Shown in pieces: positions 58,052-64,000 of a DNA stretch of 64,000 nt. The notes beneath the pieces were generated by a model. It saw only the letters and a program-made list of their open reading frames with translations. It searched no databases and had not been told where the DNA came from. The position numbers and the translations under genes were made by a program. Source of the DNA: Pectobacterium actinidiae (GTDB lineage Bacteria > Pseudomonadota > Gammaproteobacteria > Enterobacterales > Enterobacteriaceae); the NCBI RefSeq assembly GCF_000803315.1, contig NZ_JRMH01000001.1, positions 2,604,001 to 2,668,000 on the forward strand. The letters are read 5' to 3'. Position 1 is the first letter of the stretch. Each line of letters starts with the position of its first letter.

Positions 58052-58169
58052 GATTAATAACGGAGCTAGTATTAACCTACTGTTTGTCAATGAGGTTTCC
58101 TCCTCGTCAGAGTTAGTAACGAATTGCTGTGTGTAGTCTTTGCCCATCCCCTGAGATGGGCTTTTTTTT
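58052..58169 (+). ncRNA. rprA: Small regulatory RNA RprA
   Basis: The 3' half, AACGAATTGCTGTGTGTAG followed by TCTTTGCCCATC, is the same as E. coli RprA, including the segment that pairs with the rpoS leader to open it. The terminator GCCCATC/GATGGGC with eight T ends at 58169. The 5' half has diverged, with a GAGG/CCTC stem of its own. The 5' end is placed from the -10 site and may be off by ten bases. Position after ydiK is as in E. coli. Confidence 0.88.
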
Positions 58170-58261
58170 CCTTTCATTTGTCTTCCATTCAATTACGCCT
58201 CATCCCTTTTTTGTTACTCTCCTGTCTGCCTATCCTCAGTTCAGTTTTTCAGGAGTTTTTC

Positions 58262-59308
58262 ATGATGCCTCGCGCCGCGAAGATATTGCTACTCTGTGGC
58301 TTATTCAGCCTTCTGGCAGCCTGCGATAATCCAGCACCGACGACACAACGACCGCTGTTGACCATTGAAGGCAAAACCATGGGAACGTTTTACAGCGTAA
58401 AAATCAGCGGCGACATCAGCGAAGATAAAACGCAGCTACAACGGGAAATTGACGCGCTGCTCGAACAGGCCAATAACGACATTTCTACCTATCGTGATGA
58501 TTCAGTACTGTCGCGTTTTAATCAGTATCGGGGAACAGATCCACAGCCCATCAGCAATGGCATGGCGGATATCATTCTGGCCGCATTGCGTATCGGTAAA
58601 GCCACTCACGGCGCGATGGATATCACCGTCGGCCCACTGGTGAATCTCTGGGGGTTCGGCCCGCAGAAGCAGCCTACGCGGATCCCCAGCCAACAGCAGA
58701 TCGATGTAGCACGGCAACATGTCGGGCTGCGCCACCTGAAACTGATCGGTGACGAAAAAGGCGAGTGGATTCAGAAAGACCTTCCTGATTTGTATGTCGA
58801 TCTCTCCACATTGGGTGAAGGGTACGGCGCAGACGTTCTCGCGCAGCTCATGACGCGTAAAGGGATCACCAATTATCTGGTTTCCGTCGGCGGTGCGATT
58901 TCCAGCCGAGGGGTGAACGCCGAGGGTACGCCGTGGCGGGTAGCGATTCAGAAGCCAACTGACCAGGAAAATGCAGCACAGGCGGCAGTAAATTTGCAGG
59001 GTTATGCAATCAGCACTTCCGGCAGCTATCGGAATTATTTTGAGGAAGACAGCAAGCGCTATTCTCACGTTATCGATCCCGAGACGGGCAGACCGATTAC
59101 TCATCAGTTGGTTTCTGCAACCGTGATTGCCCCAACGGCGTTAGAAGCGGACGGCTGGGATACCGGTTTGATGGTGTTGGGAACGGAGAAGGCGTTGAAG
59201 CTGGCGGAGCAGCAAGGGCTGGCAGTTTATCTGATTACCAAAACGGATAAGGGCTTTAGCGCGGTAATGACGCCACAGTTCAAATCCTTCCTGATTGCGG
59301 CACCGTAA
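58262..59308 (+). CDS. apbE: FAD:protein FMN transferase (ApbE)
   Basis: 348 residues. Periplasmic lipoprotein (signal peptide, lipobox LLAAC with Cys near residue 21). ApbE attaches FMN to Thr of flavoproteins such as NqrB/C and RnfD/G. Family stretches: GKTMGTFYSVKI, DISTYRDDSVLSRFN, YVDLSTLGEGYGAD and HVIDPETGRP. ATG 58262 follows GGAG six bases before. The open frame further upstream overlaps rprA and is not used. Confidence 0.93.
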   Translation: MMPRAAKILLLCGLFSLLAACDNPAPTTQRPLLTIEGKTMGTFYSVKISGDISEDKTQLQREIDALLEQANNDISTYRDDSVLSRFNQYRGTDPQPISNGMADIILAALRIGKATHGAMDITVGPLVNLWGFGPQKQPTRIPSQQQIDVARQHVGLRHLKLIGDEKGEWIQKDLPDLYVDLSTLGEGYGADVLAQLMTRKGITNYLVSVGGAISSRGVNAEGTPWRVAIQKPTDQENAAQAAVNLQGYAISTSGSYRNYFEEDSKRYSHVIDPETGRPITHQLVSATVIAPTALEADGWDTGLMVLGTEKALKLAEQQGLAVYLITKTDKGFSAVMTPQFKSFLIAAP

Positions 59309-59357
59309 GAAACATCAAGGCCAACGGCAGCCCCATAGTGATAAGAGCGAGATACAC

Positions 59358-59411
59358 GGGGCTAACACAGAGTGAGGCATCCCTGCGGGAACCTCATCTC
59401 CGTGTTTCCCC
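59358..59411 (+). terminator. Possible apbE terminator
   Basis: Long imperfect hairpin with ACAC..GAG.TGAGG and CCTCA.CTC..GTGT arms and a CCC/GGG tip, ending in GTGTTT. Confidence 0.45.
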
Positions 59412-59431
59412 TAAAATCTGACATCGTCGGT

Positions 59432-59467
59432 TGCTATGACGCCCGGCAGTCACCAAGCGTCATAGCA
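59432..59467 (-). terminator. Possible ppsA terminator
   Basis: Perfect 11-bp inverted repeat TGCTATGACGC/GCGTCATAGCA with a 14-nt loop, 14 bp past the ppsA stop codon. The T-tract is poor. Confidence 0.55.
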
Positions 59468-59480
59468 TTCACCGTACAAA

Positions 59481-61859
<2,379 letters not shown>

Positions 61860-61960
61860 CGAAAATAATCCTTTCTGCATACAATTAGGGTATGAAAGAG
61901 TTCGGTTGAGAATCGCCTCAACGCAATCAGGTTAGCATAGCGTTTTGATGAACATGGACA

Positions 61961-61974
61961 GGTGAATCGATCAA
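61961..61974 (+). promoter_or_regulatory. Cra operator of ppsA
   Basis: GGTGAATCGATCAA fits the Cra consensus RSTGAAWCSNTHHW fully. It lies 102 bp upstream of ppsA, where Cra activates in E. coli. Confidence 0.78.
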
Positions 61975-62159
61975 CCTATGAAAAAAAACTGATTTCACGG
62001 CGAATGATTGCTTAATGCGGTAAAAATCCAATATCGTACAAGATTAGCATTCTTTATCATGAAGATAATGAAATGGCGTTTTAATAAAAGTATTATCGAA
62101 ATGCAATTTTTGACGAGGTTAATGTGTTCGAGCTGTCGGCAATATCACAAGGGGGTTAT

Positions 62160-62981
62160 GTGGAAAGAAGCGTATTTTATGTCTCGGACGGTACAGCCAT
62201 TACGGCAGAAGTACTGGGTCATGCGGTGTTATCCCAGTTCCCCGTGAATACGGTTAGCTATACCTTACCTTTCGTGGAAAGTGAAGCTCGCGCCAAAGCC
62301 GTGTGTGAGCAAATCAATACGCTCTATCGGCAAACCGGTGTGCGCCCGCTGGTGTTTTACTCCATCGTCACACCAACCGTGCGTAACATTATTACCAGCA
62401 GCGACGGATTTTGCCAGGACATCGTACAGGCGCTGGTTGCCCCTTTGCAGGAAGAATTGAACACGCCGCCGACGCCGATTGCCAACCGTACTCACGGTTT
62501 GACGGCCAATAACCTTAGCAAATACGACGCCCGTATCGCCGCTATCGATTATACGCTGGCGCACGATGACGGTATTTCGCTACGCAATCTCGATCAGGCA
62601 CAGGTGATTCTGCTGGGTGTGTCACGCTGCGGTAAAACGCCGACCAGCCTGTATCTGGCGATGCAATTCGGCATTCGCGCCGCCAACTATCCTTTTATTG
62701 CCGATGATATGGACAATCTGCGCCTGCCCGACGCGTTGAAGCCTTTCCAACACAAACTGTTCGGGCTCACGATTGATGCCGAGCGGCTGGCGGCCATTCG
62801 GGAAGAACGCCGGGGCAACAGCCGCTATGCTTCGTTGCGCCAGTGCCGTATGGAGCTCAGCGAAGTCGAGGCGCTATTTCGCAAACATCAGATTAAATAT
62901 CTCAATACCACCAATTATTCTGTTGAGGAAATCTCCGCCAAAATCATCGACATTCTCGGCATGAGCCGAAGAATGTACTAG
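62160..62981 (+). CDS. ppsR: PEP synthase regulatory protein PpsR
   Basis: 273 residues. DUF299 bifunctional kinase/pyrophosphorylase that inactivates PpsA by ADP-dependent phosphorylation and reactivates it with phosphate. P-loop [11 protein letters not shown]; start [16 protein letters not shown]; end RRMY. GTG 62160 with GGGGG just before gives [14 protein letters not shown] 62124 with GAGG is an alternative that adds 12 residues. Divergent from ppsA. Confidence 0.95.
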   Translation: MERSVFYVSDGTAITAEVLGHAVLSQFPVNTVSYTLPFVESEARAKAVCEQINTLYRQTGVRPLVFYSIVTPTVRNIITSSDGFCQDIVQALVAPLQEELNTPPTPIANRTHGLTANNLSKYDARIAAIDYTLAHDDGISLRNLDQAQVILLGVSRCGKTPTSLYLAMQFGIRAANYPFIADDMDNLRLPDALKPFQHKLFGLTIDAERLAAIREERRGNSRYASLRQCRMELSEVEALFRKHQIKYLNTTNYSVEEISAKIIDILGMSRRMY

Positions 62982-62987
62982 TACATG
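62974..62987 (+). promoter_or_regulatory. TrpR-like half-operator before aroH
   Basis: Perfect palindrome ATGTACTAGTACAT overlapping the ppsR stop codon. GAATGTACTAG is the first half of the E. coli aroH operator, at the same place. The second CTAG half is not well kept here. Confidence 0.45.
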
Positions 62988-63173
62988 ATAGATTTTTTAC
63001 CCTGATGCGGTTGTAATGTGCGCCATTTCGTTTATTGTGTGCACCATCACTTCCCGGCATTTCGCCGCTGCGAAGCAACCCTTTTAGTCGGAAACATTGT
63101 CTGAAAACACCGCGATGTCTATGCATTTCCAGCGATGACAGGTTTTCGGCTTGACCGTATTCAGAGACAAAAC

Positions 63174-64000
63174 ATGCAACAAACAGATGAACTGCGGAGC
63201 GCGCGCATCGAGAGTCTGGTTACGCCTCAAACGCTACTTGCCAGACTCCCGATTACCCCCACCATTGCCGAAAATGTCACCTCGTCACGCAAAAAAATTG
63301 AAGCCATTCTAACCGGTCAAGATCCCCGTTTACTCGTCGTGGTTGGCCCGTGTTCCATCCATGACACCGATAGTGCGCTAGATTATGCACGCCGTCTGGC
63401 TGCGCTACGCACGAAGTATCAGGACAGGTTGGAAATCGTCATGCGTACCTATTTTGAGAAACCGCGTACGGTGGTGGGCTGGAAGGGGCTGATTTCCGAT
63501 CCCGCGCTCAATGGAACCTTCCAGGTGAACGACGGGCTGGAAATTGCACGCCGCCTGCTGCTGGACATTAATCAGCTTGGCTTGCCGACCGCGACGGAAT
63601 TCCTCGATATGGTCACAGGTCAATATATCGCCGACCTGATTAGCTGGGGCGCGATTGGCGCAAGAACGACCGAAAGCCAGATCCACCGGGAAATGGCCTC
63701 GGCGCTGTCCTGCCCTGTTGGCTTCAAGAATGGGACGGACGGTAATACGCGCATCGCCGTCGATGCGATTCGTGCCGCGCGCGCCCAGCACATGTTCCTC
63801 TCGCCGGATAAGCAGGGCTTCATGTCAGTCTACAAAACACAAGGCAACCCGTTTGGCCACATTATTATGCGCGGCGGGAAAAAACCGAACTACCACGCGC
63901 AAGATATCGCCGCCGCCTGCGCTCACCTGCGTGAATTCTCGTTACCCGAACATCTGGTGATCGATTTTAGTCATGCCAACTGTCAGAAACAGCATCGCCG
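63174..64000 (+). CDS. aroH: 3-Deoxy-7-phosphoheptulonate synthase AroH (partial, cut by window end)
   Basis: First 275 codons; the 3' part (about 75 residues) is outside the window. Condenses PEP and erythrose 4-phosphate to DAHP, first step of aromatic amino acid synthesis. Catalytic motifs GPCSIHD, MRTYFEKPRT and KNGTDGN are seen. The start MQQTDELRSARIESLVTP and the place after ppsR fit the tryptophan-sensitive isozyme AroH. ATG 63174. The 192-bp gap before it must hold its promoter. Confidence 0.94.
   Translation, partial: MQQTDELRSARIESLVTPQTLLARLPITPTIAENVTSSRKKIEAILTGQDPRLLVVVGPCSIHDTDSALDYARRLAALRTKYQDRLEIVMRTYFEKPRTVVGWKGLISDPALNGTFQVNDGLEIARRLLLDINQLGLPTATEFLDMVTGQYIADLISWGAIGARTTESQIHREMASALSCPVGFKNGTDGNTRIAVDAIRAARAQHMFLSPDKQGFMSVYKTQGNPFGHIIMRGGKKPNYHAQDIAAACAHLREFSLPEHLVIDFSHANCQKQHR

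Noticed and set aside
58124..58261. 46-codon extension of apbE
   Set aside because: It overlaps the end of rprA, and the lipoprotein signal begins at 58262 after a good ribosome site.

Overview
The window is chromosomal DNA of an enterobacterium. Gene order and protein content point to a soft-rot plant pathogen of the Pectobacterium type. That is an inference from the block ldtE, suf, menI, ydiJ, ydiK, rprA, ppsA, ppsR and aroH, which resembles E. coli but is diverged from it, and from a complete aryl-beta-glucoside (bgl) locus. No phage, insertion sequence or CRISPR array was seen. Almost every gene belongs to a known family.

Region 1 (0-9.8 kb) holds small independent units. These are a MarR regulator divergent from a DUF3861 gene, with two palindromic operators between them; katG; a membrane metallophosphoesterase; a DeoR regulator facing a HAD phosphatase; the guanidinium exporter gene sugE/gdx under a guanidine-II (mini-ykkC) riboswitch; tRNA-Val(GAC); and a LysR regulator divergent from an AEC-family carrier.

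Region 2 (9.8-32.7 kb) is one continuous block for periplasmic nitrate and nitrite respiration. It contains narQ-narP (sensor and regulator), napFDAGHBC (nitrate to nitrite), ccmABCDEFGHI (cytochrome c maturation) and nrfABCDEFG (nitrite to ammonium, with its own haem lyase). In E. coli these lie at several separate loci. The nap operon runs on the plus strand; narQP, ccm and nrf run on the minus strand. A 50-bp hairpin repeat lies on each side of ccm.

Region 3 (33-42 kb) is for use of plant sugars and phenolics. It has an exported nucleoside hydrolase-like protein, an exported esterase, then the minus-strand bgl locus: bglG antiterminator, bglF PTS permease, a 6-phospho-beta-glucosidase and the BglH porin. 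Two RAT/terminator switches are visible; the second RAT has an enlarged centre.

Region 4 (42-64 kb) is core metabolism and envelope. It holds pykF (Cra site), lpp, the L,D-transpeptidase ldtE, the sufABCDSE Fe-S operon, a small unknown gene behind a strong Fur box, menI, ydiJ, ydiK, the sRNA gene rprA with an RcsB box, apbE, ppsA (Cra site), ppsR, and a 3'-truncated aroH at the right edge. Start codons were often moved inward from the longest open frame, using ribosome sites, operon overlaps and family length; each change is stated in its entry.
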